Positions 48,843 to 61,606 of a stretch of 64,000 nucleotides of DNA are shown piece by piece. Each line of letters begins with the position of its first letter. The first letter of the stretch is position 1. Position numbers and translations under genes: made by a program. A model generated the notes under the pieces. It was not told the DNA's origin. It saw nothing but the letters and a program-made list of their open reading frames with translations, and made no database searches. Source of the stretch: Corynebacterium minutissimum (GTDB lineage Bacteria; Actinomycetota; Actinomycetes; Mycobacteriales; Mycobacteriaceae); NCBI RefSeq assembly GCF_000988205.1, contig NZ_LAYQ01000001.1:271416-335415 (forward strand). Direction: 5' to 3'.

Positions 48843-49703
48843 ATGACTGATGATGGCGAAAAGAACAGTATCCCGGAGTATCCCGGTGAGTCCTCTGCAT
48901 CTGAACACCGCGCCAGCGAAGCGCAGCCGGTAGGCGATGGGAAGAAGAGCAATAAGAAGCTGCTCATCGGTATTGCAGCGCTCATCGCGATTATCTTGGT
49001 TGTCGTACAGCTAGTGCTCTATGCGGGCCGCAGTGAGGAAGATTCCACGGATACAAATGCGGCTGAGGAACAGACGTCAACCTCGCAGAGCGTTGAAGCT
49101 GAAGCGCCGACAACGAACAATGATCCTTTCGTGGATGACTCGGGTGAGCAGGAACACGAGGTGGAGCCAGCACCGGGTGAGTTCCGGGGCTTTGGCGCGA
49201 TGTCCTTGGGCATTAACGATGAGTTTGCGGCCGTGGACCCGATTCAGGTCACTGATACCGGCATGCTGATTCCCCCGCACGATGTACAGCGCTTGGGCTG
49301 GTACTCCGCGTCGGCAGTGCCGGGCGAGGCTGGTCCGGTGGGCTCCAGCGTTATTACCGGTCACATCAACTACCAAGGCCAAGGCACGGGCTTCGCAGAG
49401 AAGTTCACCACCCTGGAGCAAGGGCAGGAATTCACCGTCTTCATCGATGGTGAGGAGCGCCGATTCCGCGTGACTGAGGCGCCGTACCGCCTGCAGAAGG
49501 GCGCGGGTTTCCCGGACGTGGTCAATGACACGCAGGGAGAGAACCGTCTGGTCCTCATCACCTGTGGCGGCAAGTTTGTGGGTGGTCAGCTTGGCTACGA
49601 AGACAACATCATCACCGTGGCGGAGCCGGTGGCGCCGGTGGAGGGCGCTGAGGCACCGGTAGAGGGTGGCGTTGAGGCACCTGCTGAGGCACCGGCGGCT
49701 TAA
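48843..49703 (+). CDS. Class F-like sortase lacking the catalytic arginine
   Basis: A 286-residue protein with an N-terminal cytoplasmic tail, one membrane helix (LLIGIAALIAIILVVVQLVLYAG, about residues 40-62), a Thr/Glu-rich linker and a class F-type sortase domain. His174 is in VITGHINY and Cys241 in LVLITCGG, the two key catalytic residues. In sortases a conserved Arg follows the cysteine on the next strand; here the segment reads KFVGGQLGYEDNIITVAEP, and no Arg occurs anywhere after Cys241. The C-terminus is an Ala/Pro/Glu-rich tail. It lies 209 bp after the VaFE gene with its own upstream region. Activity is doubtful or unusual. Confidence 0.8.
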   Translation: MTDDGEKNSIPEYPGESSASEHRASEAQPVGDGKKSNKKLLIGIAALIAIILVVVQLVLYAGRSEEDSTDTNAAEEQTSTSQSVEAEAPTTNNDPFVDDSGEQEHEVEPAPGEFRGFGAMSLGINDEFAAVDPIQVTDTGMLIPPHDVQRLGWYSASAVPGEAGPVGSSVITGHINYQGQGTGFAEKFTTLEQGQEFTVFIDGEERRFRVTEAPYRLQKGAGFPDVVNDTQGENRLVLITCGGKFVGGQLGYEDNIITVAEPVAPVEGAEAPVEGGVEAPAEAPAA

Positions 49704-49734
49704 GCTGTCGCAGCGGTCTAAGCCGGTGAATGGC

Positions 49735-50562
49735 TTAGGCGGAGGCCTCCTGCAGGCGGGCAATATGCAGCGTCAAGTAGGAGACCTCATCGGGGGTTAG
49801 GGCGCTGTCGAGGCGCAGCTCAATCAGGTTGGCCACCATCTGGGCGGTCTCGACGGCATCGGGGTAGCGCGCGGAGATAGCGGTGGCCACTTGGCGGTCG
49901 TCAGAGTCGAGCTGCTGGTGCTCCGCCATGCGCACAAACAGGTAGCGCAGGTGCGTGATGAAGCGGGCGACGGAGATGTCCTCGCTGTTGAGCTCCGTAT
50001 CGTTGTGGGAGCCGATAACGGCCAGGATCTGCTGAATCAGTCCCGTCATGCGGTAAGTGCCGGAAAGGTCTCCCACCGCGAAGCCGGCGTTGACCAGATG
50101 CAGGGTGATGGCCACAGCTTCATCTGGAGCCAGCGGCTTGTGCAGACCGCTGTTGATGGCGGTCAGCAGGTCCTGCGCCAGAGCAAAATCCTCGGCGTAG
50201 AGATGTCGGACCTCAGCCTCTAAGGGGTAGGCGATTGCGGTGCCGCGGGAAACCGCGCCGTGGACGTGATCCGCAATCGCCACCACGAGCGTGAGCTTGC
50301 TGCGCAGAGCCTCGGACATGTCGACGGAGTGCATGGCGTCGATAATTAGCTGCACGTATTCGCCGGGGATACCGGCAATCATGGCGGCCAGGTGGTCTGG
50401 GTCGCGGCCGGAATCCGGGACGAAGACCTTCACCACCTTGGCCGGATCAACCTCAGTGCCAGGATGTGCCTGAAAACCGATGCCACGGCCGGTGACAATG
50501 ACGTCCTCCGCGCCGCGCCGTGCGAGAACGACGTTGTTATTGAATACTCGCAGCAGTTGCAC
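49735..50562 (-). CDS. bglG: BglG/LicT-family transcriptional antiterminator
   Basis: A 275-residue RNA-binding antiterminator. The N-terminal CAT domain (about 1-57, VFNNNVVLARRG and GRGIGFQAH) binds a ribonucleic antiterminator (RAT) hairpin, and two PRD domains (about 65-170 and 175-275) are controlled by PTS phosphorylation of conserved histidines (HVHGA and LHLVN in PRD1; FITHLRYLF and LHIARL in PRD2). It is the second gene of an operon with the PTS permease gene. A RAT-like sequence overlapping a terminator lies before that permease gene, so BglG should allow read-through when the sugar is present. Confidence 0.93.
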   Translation of the reverse strand: MQLLRVFNNNVVLARRGAEDVIVTGRGIGFQAHPGTEVDPAKVVKVFVPDSGRDPDHLAAMIAGIPGEYVQLIIDAMHSVDMSEALRSKLTLVVAIADHVHGAVSRGTAIAYPLEAEVRHLYAEDFALAQDLLTAINSGLHKPLAPDEAVAITLHLVNAGFAVGDLSGTYRMTGLIQQILAVIGSHNDTELNSEDISVARFITHLRYLFVRMAEHQQLDSDDRQVATAISARYPDAVETAQMVANLIELRLDSALTPDEVSYLTLHIARLQEASA

Positions 50563-50596
50563 AAGGCACCTTTCTGGTTGAGGTTAACTTGTTAAG

Positions 50597-50618
50597 GCTA
50601 GCCCGACGAGGCTAGCCG
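50597..50618 (-). other. Hairpin in the bglG leader
   Basis: GGCTAGC and GCTAGCC pair perfectly across an 8-nt loop, 35 nt upstream of the bglG start codon on the minus strand. It could affect translation of bglG or end stalled transcripts. No RAT sequence is associated with it. Confidence 0.5.
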
Positions 50619-50627
50619 GTTGAGGCA

Positions 50628-50678
50628 CAAAACGACTAAAGCCGGCCACGATGGCGATTACATCGAGCCAGCTTAGTC
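50628..50678 (-). terminator. Intercistronic terminator between bglF and bglG
   Basis: On the minus strand GACTAAGCTGGC pairs with GCCGGCTTTAGTC (one bulge) and is followed by GTTTTG. It would reduce bglG expression relative to bglF unless read through. Confidence 0.65.
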
Positions 50679-50720
50679 AGGGTTCGTTAAAGGCGTGCTC
50701 AAGGTTCCCTAGTGGGTCCT

Positions 50721-52829
50721 TTAGCGGGTCGTGGTGATGACCGTGTCGCCAGCGGCGGCGTGGTTGAGGCCAGCCGGGGTGACGGCAGACAGTGCCTTGG
50801 TGTTGGTCACGGCCAGGACGATGGTGGTGTCGTAGCCGGCTTCGGTGACCTTGGCAAAGTCAACGGTGGCAAGCAGCTCGCCCTGCTTGACGGTATCGCC
50901 CTTCTTGACGGCCGGGGCGAATCCTTCGCCCTTCATCTTGACGGTGTTGATGCCGATGTGGACCAGGACCTCCACACCGTCCTCGGTCTTGATGCCGTAG
51001 GCGTGGCCGGACTTCATAGCGCTGACGATCGTGCCGCTCACCGGGGAGTAAACGTCGTTGCCCTCAGGGACGATGCCGACGCCATCGCCGAGCGTTCCAG
51101 CAGAGAAGACCGGGTCATCGATCTCAGCCATCGGGACAACCTTGCCGGCAGCCGGGGAAGCAATGTCGGTGGTGGTGCCAGCGGCGGGCTCAGCAGCCTT
51201 GGCCGGGGCGTCTGCCTTGGTAGCGGTAGCGGTGGCAGCGCCAGCACCGGCGCCGGCAGTGGCGGTGGCTGCGGGGGCGTCGGCAAGCGCGGTGTTGTCA
51301 GCGTTGTCGGCGTTGTCGAGCTCGGCCTTCTCAGCTGCCTCGCGGGCGGCCTTGGCCTCAGCGCGCTCCTCCGGGGTGCGGTAGTCGGTGAAGAGGATGA
51401 GCAGGAAGGCCACGAAGAAGGCCACCGCAATGGAGATGGCGTACTTGGCCATCGGGGTGAAGACCGGGATGGTCAGCAGGGAGGTGAAGACGAAGGCATC
51501 GGTAGTAATGCCGTTCGTGCCCAGGGTCAGCAGAGCCACGGTCAGGCCACCAGCGAAGCAGCCCACCAGCATGCGCGGGTAAATCCTCTTGTAGCGCAGG
51601 TGGATACCGTAGAGGGAAGGCTCAGACACGCCACCCAGCAGACCGGCCAGGAGAGCAGAGCCGGAGGTCTGGCGCATCACGTTGTCGTGGTCACGGATGG
51701 ACAGAGCCAGCACACCAGCGGTGGCGCCGAAGCAGGCGAAGTTCCATGCGCCCATCGGGCCCTGGATGAAGTCATAGCCCAAGGTCTGGATGTTGACCAG
51801 CATGAGGGCGTTAAGCGGCCAGTGCAGGCCCAGCGGAACCAGGAAGGGGTAGAGCATCGGGATGGCTAGGGCGAAGACGAACGGGACGTTGTCATTCATC
51901 CAGGACAGGCCGGCGCCAATGCCGTTACCGGCCCAGACGCCGAAGGGACCAATGAGGAAGGCCGTCAGCGGGATGAGGACGATCATGGTGAGGAAGGGGA
52001 CGAAGACCATGTGCACCGCGGACGGAATGATCTTCTGGAAACCCTTGTAGAAGAGTGCGGCAACAGCAGCCATGATGAGCGGAACGAAGACGTTTCCGCC
52101 GTACTCCGGCAGCTGCATGGTCATACCGAAGATGGGGATGGAGCACTGCTCAGCACCCAGAGTGTCGTTGGTGACGCACTGGACCGCGGGATTCTCCGAG
52201 AGATCGAGGAATTCCGGGGTGAACAGTGCGAGCATGATCGCGGCGGGGACCCAGGGGTCGATGCGCAGCTTCTTACCGGCGTTATAAGCCACCATGACCG
52301 GCAGGAAGTAGAAGACTGAACGCCACATGGCATCCACGAAGAACCAGGAGGCCGGCTTGTCCGGGGAGCGGAAGTCCACGACGCCAAAGGCATCCAGCAC
52401 CGATGCGAAGGCGATGACCAGGGAAGCGCCTAGCAGCACACCCAGAATCGGGCGGAAGGAATCGGAGAGATACTCGAAGAAGGTATCCATCCATGGCAGC
52501 TTGCCCTTGGACTTGGCGCGGGCGGCGGCCTTGACATCGTCATTGGAACGGCCATCGGCACCGCCGGCATTCTTCATCTGCGGGAGAGCGTTGATCTGGT
52601 CATAGACCGTGGCCACGTCACCGCCGATGACCACCTGGTAGTTGCGCCCGCCTTGGGGCACAGCACCCATGACCTTGGGGATAGATTCGAGTGCTTCCTT
52701 GTCTGCCTTGGAGGCATCAGCCAGCTCAAAGCGCAGGCGGGTGGCGCAGTGCGTGAGAGAGGTGATGTTCTCCGCCCCGCCGATGCCATCCAGGATGGCC
52801 TCGGCTGCCGAGCGAATATCAGTCGACAT
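50721..52829 (-). CDS. bglF: PTS beta-glucoside-type transporter, EIIBCA (BglF)
   Basis: A 702-residue three-domain sugar permease that imports and phosphorylates a beta-glucoside-type sugar. EIIB comes first, with its phosphorylation Cys in LTHCATRLRF (about residue 28). The membrane EIIC domain follows (about 105-475; HWPLNALMLVNIQ and GGVSEPSLYGIHLRYKR are typical). An unusual linker of about 75 residues rich in Ala, Thr and Asp then leads to the EIIA domain, with its phospho-His in VLVHIGINTVKMKGEGF. Family members also include sucrose and trehalose carriers, so substrate is provisional. A RAT/terminator pair precedes the gene. Confidence 0.93.
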   Translation of the reverse strand: MSTDIRSAAEAILDGIGGAENITSLTHCATRLRFELADASKADKEALESIPKVMGAVPQGGRNYQVVIGGDVATVYDQINALPQMKNAGGADGRSNDDVKAAARAKSKGKLPWMDTFFEYLSDSFRPILGVLLGASLVIAFASVLDAFGVVDFRSPDKPASWFFVDAMWRSVFYFLPVMVAYNAGKKLRIDPWVPAAIMLALFTPEFLDLSENPAVQCVTNDTLGAEQCSIPIFGMTMQLPEYGGNVFVPLIMAAVAALFYKGFQKIIPSAVHMVFVPFLTMIVLIPLTAFLIGPFGVWAGNGIGAGLSWMNDNVPFVFALAIPMLYPFLVPLGLHWPLNALMLVNIQTLGYDFIQGPMGAWNFACFGATAGVLALSIRDHDNVMRQTSGSALLAGLLGGVSEPSLYGIHLRYKRIYPRMLVGCFAGGLTVALLTLGTNGITTDAFVFTSLLTIPVFTPMAKYAISIAVAFFVAFLLILFTDYRTPEERAEAKAAREAAEKAELDNADNADNTALADAPAATATAGAGAGAATATATKADAPAKAAEPAAGTTTDIASPAAGKVVPMAEIDDPVFSAGTLGDGVGIVPEGNDVYSPVSGTIVSAMKSGHAYGIKTEDGVEVLVHIGINTVKMKGEGFAPAVKKGDTVKQGELLATVDFAKVTEAGYDTTIVLAVTNTKALSAVTPAGLNHAAAGDTVITTTR

Positions 52830-52865
52830 GAGAATCCTTTCGCGAGTTAAGGGCCTGTGAAAACC

Positions 52866-52937
52866 ACAAAAGACCTAGGCCACAATGGTTCATAGCGAAC
52901 CATCCCCACGCGGCTAAGAGTGGGGAGCCTAGGTCTT
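52866..52937 (-). terminator. Antitermination-controlled terminator in the bglF leader
   Basis: On the minus strand AAGACCTAGGC (52927-52937) pairs with GCCTAGGTCTT (52870-52880), followed by TTGTGGTTTT. The intervening bases contain a smaller hairpin (GATGGTTCGCTATGAACCATT). The 5' arm overlaps the RAT sequence, so RAT folding and terminator folding exclude each other. Confidence 0.85.
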
Positions 52938-52954
52938 GCCCGAAGTAACAATCC
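52931..52954 (-). promoter_or_regulatory. RAT (ribonucleic antiterminator) for BglG
   Basis: Read on the minus strand it is GGATTGTTAC-TTCG-GGCAAGACCT. This carries the conserved GGATTGTTAC and GGCAAnACC halves of LicT/BglG RAT sequences. The apical stem-loop is shorter than in the E. coli bgl or B. subtilis bgl RATs. It overlaps the terminator stem, as required for control. Confidence 0.85.
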
Positions 52955-53177
52955 TGGTTAGGAGCCTACTCCGAGGTGCTCACGGGAGACAAGTTTCTGT
53001 GGGATAGCACACTTTGGCCCCGGCTTAGGTGTCGGTGGCCTGGGAAGTTGATGAGGAAAAGCGTCAAGCGGGCGGCGAGCAAGGGTGTGTTCCCGTACTG
53101 TGAAAGTGTCGTAGTGTCACTGTGTGTCCCAAATTGTGATCCCGGGTACACGCCTTCTATGCAGAGAAAGGTTGGTC

Positions 53178-54542
53178 ATGACCGCCAAGTCCTCACGCAA
53201 TTCTGCCTTTATCAGCGTCATCGGGCGCGGCTTCGACGGTTTGGACGTTGCTGCTGTGGCTCAGGAACTAGGAGCCACCTTTGCCCAGGTCGATGACTTG
53301 GGAACCACGCTCAGCGAGGTTTTGGACAACGCCCCCGCGGGCAACCTGGTCCTTCAGGGCACAGGCGTTATGGACTTTGACGCCAAGGCCGCGGCCGCTC
53401 TGGGCCTGCCCTTCGTGCTGGTTTCTGACGCGCCTGACCGCGCCGCGGAGCTGGCGCTTGAGCACGCGCGCTCGGTAGGCGCCACCGTGGTGGGCGCGGT
53501 GGGAGACGTCTCCTCCGTTCCCAGTGCGATTTCTTCCCTGGAGGACATCGAGCCCTATATGTGCGCCGAGCTCTTCCAGAAGCAGCTTCTGGATCAGGCC
53601 CGCGAAATCGGGGCGCACATCGTGCTGCCGGAGGGCGAAGATGATCGCATCCTTCAGGCCGCGGGGGAGCTCATCAAGGGCAAGGTGGCGAAGCTGACGA
53701 TTTTGGGTGACGGGGACGTCGAAAAGCGCGCCCAGGAACTCGGGATCGACCTGAGCGGCGTGGAAATCATCAACCACCTGGAATCCCCGTTGGCGGAGGA
53801 ATTTGCAGCGGACTTTGCGGAGCTGCGCAAGAAGAAGGGCGTGACGCTGGAGCAGGCGCGCGAGACCATGAAGGACGTGTCCTACTTCGCCACGATGATG
53901 GTGCACAAGGGCTTGGCCGATGGCATGGTCTCCGGCGCGGCGCACACCACGGCGCACACCATTAAGCCTTCCTTCCAGATCATCAAGACCAAGCCGGAGG
54001 CCTCCGTTGTCTCCTCCATCTTCCTCATGGTGATGCCGGGCCGCCTGTGGGCCTTTGGTGATTGCGCGGTGAACCCGAACCCGACCCCGGAGCAGCTCGG
54101 TGAGATCGCCATCGTCTCCGCGCAGACCGCCGCGCAGTTCGGCCTGGACCCGCGCGTGGCGCTGCTGTCCTACTCCACGGGCACCTCGGGCGCTGGCCCG
54201 GATGTGGAGAAGGTGACGCAGGCCGTCGAGGTGGCTCGCGGCATCGATTCCTCCGTGGCGGTGGATGGTCCGCTGCAGTTCGACGCTGCCTGTGACCCCG
54301 GCGTGGCTGCCAAGAAGGCGCCGGAATCCGACGTTGCGGGTAAGGCCACGGTCTTCGTCTTCCCGGACCTGGAGGCCGGCAACATCGGTTATAAGACGGC
54401 GCAGCGCACCGGTGGCGCACTGGCGGTGGGCCCGATTCTGCAGGGCCTGAACAAGCCGGTCAATGACCTCTCGCGTGGTGCGACGGTTCCGGACATCATC
54501 AACACGGTGGCTATTACCGCTATCCAGGCAGGAGTGAAATAG
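53178..54542 (+). CDS. pta: Phosphate acetyltransferase
   Basis: A 454-residue enzyme that interconverts acetyl-CoA and acetyl phosphate. The N-terminal ~135 residues match the DRTGG-like extension found in longer Pta proteins, and the catalytic domain follows (HIVLPEGEDDRILQAAGELI, DGMVSGAAHTTAHTIKP, FGDCAVNPNPTPEQLGEIA, RTGGALAVGPILQGL). ATG 53178 has AGAAAGG upstream; an in-frame start 18 codons earlier lacks support. It is followed directly by ackA (TAGATGG junction), giving the conserved pta-ackA operon for acetate activation and overflow. Confidence 0.95.
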   Translation: MTAKSSRNSAFISVIGRGFDGLDVAAVAQELGATFAQVDDLGTTLSEVLDNAPAGNLVLQGTGVMDFDAKAAAALGLPFVLVSDAPDRAAELALEHARSVGATVVGAVGDVSSVPSAISSLEDIEPYMCAELFQKQLLDQAREIGAHIVLPEGEDDRILQAAGELIKGKVAKLTILGDGDVEKRAQELGIDLSGVEIINHLESPLAEEFAADFAELRKKKGVTLEQARETMKDVSYFATMMVHKGLADGMVSGAAHTTAHTIKPSFQIIKTKPEASVVSSIFLMVMPGRLWAFGDCAVNPNPTPEQLGEIAIVSAQTAAQFGLDPRVALLSYSTGTSGAGPDVEKVTQAVEVARGIDSSVAVDGPLQFDAACDPGVAAKKAPESDVAGKATVFVFPDLEAGNIGYKTAQRTGGALAVGPILQGLNKPVNDLSRGATVPDIINTVAITAIQAGVK

Positions 54543-55763
54543 ATGGCGTACGTACTCGTTCTCAACTCGGGTTCCTCCTCGGTTAAATTCCAGCTGGTGG
54601 ACCCGGAAAGCTCGGCCACGGATACCCCGCTGGTCTCCGGCTTGGTGGAGCAGGTCGGTGAGCCGCAGGGTGCGGTGACCGTCAAGACGGGCGGTGAGGA
54701 ATACAAGGAAGAGCTGGAGATTCCTACCCACTCCTTCGGCCTTGACCGCGCCTTCGGCATCATGCACGAGCACGGCGTAGGCCCGACGGATGTCGAGGTC
54801 ATCGCCGTGGGCCACCGCGTTGTGCACGGCGGGCGCTTGTTCAGCGAGCCGCAGCTCATCGTGGACCAGATTGAGTCCATGATCGAGGACCTCATCCCGC
54901 TCGCACCGCTGCACAACCCGGCGAACCTGGACGGCATCCGCGTGGCGCGCAAGCTGCTGCCGGACATCCCGCACGTGGCGGTCTTCGATACGGCCTTCTT
55001 CAACCACATGCCGCCGGCGGCCGCGCTCTATGCCATCAATAACGATGTGGCCTCGCAGTACGATATTCGCCGTTACGGCTTCCACGGAACCTCCCACGAG
55101 TTCGTCTCCCAGCAGGTGCCGAAGCTCTTGGACCGCGACCCGGGCCACGTCCACCAGATCACGCTGCATTTGGGCAACGGTGCTTCGGCGGCGGCGATTC
55201 GCAACGGCCGCCCGATCGATACCTCGATGGGCCTGACCCCGCTGGCGGGTCTGGCCATGGGCACGCGCTCGGGCGATATTGATCCGGGTATTATCTTCCA
55301 CCTCTCGCGTGAGGCAGGGATGTCGATCGATGAGATCGATAACCTTTTGAACAAGCGCTCCGGCGTGAAGGGCATTGCGGGTGTCAACGATTTCCGCGTG
55401 CTGCGCGAGCGCATTAACAACGAGGACCAGGACGCCTGGCTGGCCTACAACATCTACATTCACCAGCTGCGCCGCTTCATTGGTGCCTACATGATTGCGC
55501 TGGGCCGCGTGGATGCGATCACGTTTACCGCCGGCGTGGGTGAGAACGATACTGAGGTCCGCCAGGATTCGCTGTACAACCTGGACATGTACGGCATTGA
55601 CTTCGATAAGGAAGCCAACCTCGTGCGCTCGAAGGAGCCGCGCATGATTTCGACCGCGGATTCCCAGGTCAAGGTCTTCGTGGTGCCGACCAACGAGGAG
55701 CTGGCCATCGCGCAGAAGTCCGCGGAGGTGGCCGCCATGGCTCGGGAGGCGGGGCTGTACTAA
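54543..55763 (+). CDS. ackA: Acetate kinase
   Basis: A 406-residue kinase that converts acetyl phosphate and ADP to acetate and ATP, or the reverse during acetate uptake. The N-terminal [15 protein letters not shown], central HRVVHGG and AVFDTAFF, and [20 protein letters not shown] are standard for the family, as is FTAGVGEND. The ATG follows the pta stop directly, so the two genes are coupled. It converges on pknG with a 40-bp gap. Confidence 0.97.
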   Translation: MAYVLVLNSGSSSVKFQLVDPESSATDTPLVSGLVEQVGEPQGAVTVKTGGEEYKEELEIPTHSFGLDRAFGIMHEHGVGPTDVEVIAVGHRVVHGGRLFSEPQLIVDQIESMIEDLIPLAPLHNPANLDGIRVARKLLPDIPHVAVFDTAFFNHMPPAAALYAINNDVASQYDIRRYGFHGTSHEFVSQQVPKLLDRDPGHVHQITLHLGNGASAAAIRNGRPIDTSMGLTPLAGLAMGTRSGDIDPGIIFHLSREAGMSIDEIDNLLNKRSGVKGIAGVNDFRVLRERINNEDQDAWLAYNIYIHQLRRFIGAYMIALGRVDAITFTAGVGENDTEVRQDSLYNLDMYGIDFDKEANLVRSKEPRMISTADSQVKVFVVPTNEELAIAQKSAEVAAMAREAGLY

Positions 55764-55803
55764 GCCGGGCGTCGGCTATGCCGCCGGCCGGTAGCGCTGG
55801 CGG

Positions 55804-59542
<3,739 letters not shown>

Positions 59543-59543
<1 letters not shown>

Positions 59544-60979
59544 CACAGGTACTCCTGCAGGCGGGGGCGGATACCCAGCCACACGGCGATAATCGCGCCG
59601 AACGTGGCTAGGAGGACGCCGGTAGACACCATGGTCATGGCATTGAGACCCTGAACCAGGTAGGTGCGCATGGCGTCGCGGGCTTGGTCGATGAGCGCGG
59701 CCAGGGAGTTATCCACGGCATTGAAGGCGCTGGCGGCGGTCGGGTCACCATCCGGATCGATGGCGGTGGCTTGGTAGAGCGCGGCGTCGTAATGGCCCAT
59801 GGAGAGATCCTCCATGAAAGCATCGTGGGTGGTTTCCCAATCCTCCAAGGCCTCCTTGGCGCGAGGAATCAAGGAAGGATCGGAGGAGGGGAAGTCGTCG
59901 TCGTCAAGCGCCTGCTCATAGTCCCGCAGGGCCCGGTCCACGGAGTACACCGTGGAGTTAAAGTGCACGGACATGTCCTGTTGGGAGGAGCGCAGGACCA
60001 GCGCCAGGGTCTCGGAGGTGCGCATCTGCTGGGCCTCAATGCGCGAGGCGGTCAGCGAATCCCAGGGGCGCGACACCGTCTCGAAGCCTTGGTGGCCGGA
60101 CGCCCACGTGGCGAAGTTGGAGCCAGCGGCCCACACCAGCGCCAGGAACAACAGTCCCGTGGCCACCACGAAACCGCGGTTGAAGCGGCGGCGGGTCAGC
60201 CGCCACAGCCACCACTGCGCCAAGCCGAGGAAAATGATCGCCGCGACCAGGCCCGAAAGCGGCACCCACTGCGGGCGGGTTAGGCGCTGCTGTTGCTGGG
60301 TCACCTTCGCCGAGGTCAGGGTGAACAGCTCCGCAGCGGCGGGAAGAATCTGGGTGCGCATGAGCGCCGAGGCATTGGACATGTAGGAGTTCGCCACGGC
60401 GTGGCCCGCACGGTGATTGACGCGGGCCTTTTCCACCAGGGCGGTGTAGACCGGCAGCTTGCGCTGGATAAACGTGACGAGCTCGCGCACGCGTTCATCT
60501 TCGGCGGAGGTGCCGACGATGGCCTGCGTGGCGGCGACGGAGGCGGCGTCGATGGCCTCGTTATAGCGGTCGCGGTTATCCTCCGGCTCCACGCCTGCCT
60601 GGACGAAGCCGGTGGTGGCGACGGTATCGGCCAAAGACAGGTTGGTGTAGAGGTGGTGCGCCGCGTTGGACATCGGCTCGGTGGAGGCCAGTAGTGTGTC
60701 CAGATCATCGTGGCGCGCGGCCGAGGAAGAGGACATGGAAAAGCCGGCTGCTGCGAGCGCTACGGTGAGAATTAAGGTAACCGTAAACAACTTGCCGGGA
60801 GTGGTGATGGCGAAGCTATAGAGGCGCCGGATGACGCGCGCGGGGCCGGCGAAGGAGCTCATCGCCAGCTGCGTGGGGCGGCTAAAAACCGGCGCGGAGG
60901 GCTCGGTGACGTCATCGAGCCAATGATCGCCCCATGATTCGGGGGAGTGCTCGCGCAGTTCGGTGGCCGGGCCGGTCAT
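59543..60979 (-). CDS. glnX: Membrane signal-transfer protein GlnX
   Basis: A 478-residue membrane protein, the first gene of the glnX-glnH-pknG operon. A cytoplasmic N-terminal ~60 residues precedes a first membrane helix (LFTVTLILTVALAAAGFSM, about residue 67), an extracellular helical domain of ~150 residues, two central helices (VPLSGLVAAIIFLGLAQWWLW and the following VVATGLLFLALVWAAGS), a second extracellular helical domain, and a last helix (VSTGVLLATFGAIIAVWLGI). This layout recalls chemoreceptor-like sensing modules. The GlnX signature fits the role of passing the GlnH signal to PknG. ATG 60979 has an AAGGGA site upstream. Confidence 0.92.
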
Positions 60980-61063
60980 TCCCTTAGGATAGCGCTCTCG
61001 TGCGCCTCGCGCGATGATTTCGGGGGCGTTGGCGCGGGGAGTTTGTCGCGTATCGTGTAAGGC

Positions 61064-61606
61064 ATGTGTGCACGCGTTAACCCAGAACTTTCCGGTGATG
61101 GCTGGTCGAAGGGCCCGGGCGGGGTGCCGGTGTGGGGCAAGTTTGGAGCAGCTGGTCTCTTCCTCGTGGCGGGGGATGAGGTACTGCTCCAGCATCGCGC
61201 GACGTGGACGAATAACGGCGGGACCTGGGGAATCCCGGGCGGGGCGCGGGATAAGCCGGAGTCGCCGGAGCAGGCCGCGCTGCGGGAGACGGAGGAGGAA
61301 ACTGGAATCTCGCCGGCAGACGTCGAGGTGCTGGATGCCGTCGTCACTGCCGGGCCTTTTTCGGAAGGCTGGACCTATACCACGGTGTTGGCCCGGACGG
61401 TTTCGGGGCAGCGCTTGGCCACGACTGCCAACGAGGAATCCGCCGAGCTGCGCTGGGTGCCGTTTGGCCAGGTAGAAGAGCTGGAATTGTTGAAGCCTTC
61501 CGGGAGGCGCTACCGGGGCTGCTGGGACGCTGGGAGGAACTCACCAGCTGATATAGAAGCTGATACAGGCGGCGGGCAGGAACCTGTGGCACTCTGTAGA
61601 GCATGA
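61064..61606 (+). CDS. Nudix hydrolase with a probable 3' frameshift
   Basis: A Nudix hydrolase (family that cleaves nucleoside diphosphates linked to X) with a complete Nudix box, GGARDKPESPEQAALRETEE followed by ETGI. The frame as given runs 180 residues, but its last ~40 residues (KPSGRRYRGCWDAGRNSPAD and onward) look unlike family ends. In the -1 frame from about 61490 the sequence reads AFREALPGLLGRWEELTS and stops at 61551, a typical C-terminal helix. One missing base near GAATTGTTGAA would restore it. The intact gene would therefore end at 61551. Substrate is unknown. Confidence 0.8.
   Translation: MCARVNPELSGDGWSKGPGGVPVWGKFGAAGLFLVAGDEVLLQHRATWTNNGGTWGIPGGARDKPESPEQAALRETEEETGISPADVEVLDAVVTAGPFSEGWTYTTVLARTVSGQRLATTANEESAELRWVPFGQVEELELLKPSGRRYRGCWDAGRNSPADIEADTGGGQEPVALCRA

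Larger units (their letters stand above)
52830..53177. other. Divergent control region between bglF and pta
   Basis: This 348-bp gap holds the leader of bglF on the minus strand (terminator and RAT, 52866-52954) and, in its right part, the promoters of bglF (minus) and of pta-ackA (plus, with AGAAAGG as ribosome-binding site at 53164-53170). I find no clear GlxR box for pta by eye. Confidence 0.6.

Noticed and set aside
53105..53155. GlxR-like boxes upstream of pta
   Set aside because: GTG and CAC halves are present, but the spacing is off by one or the second half has two mismatches.
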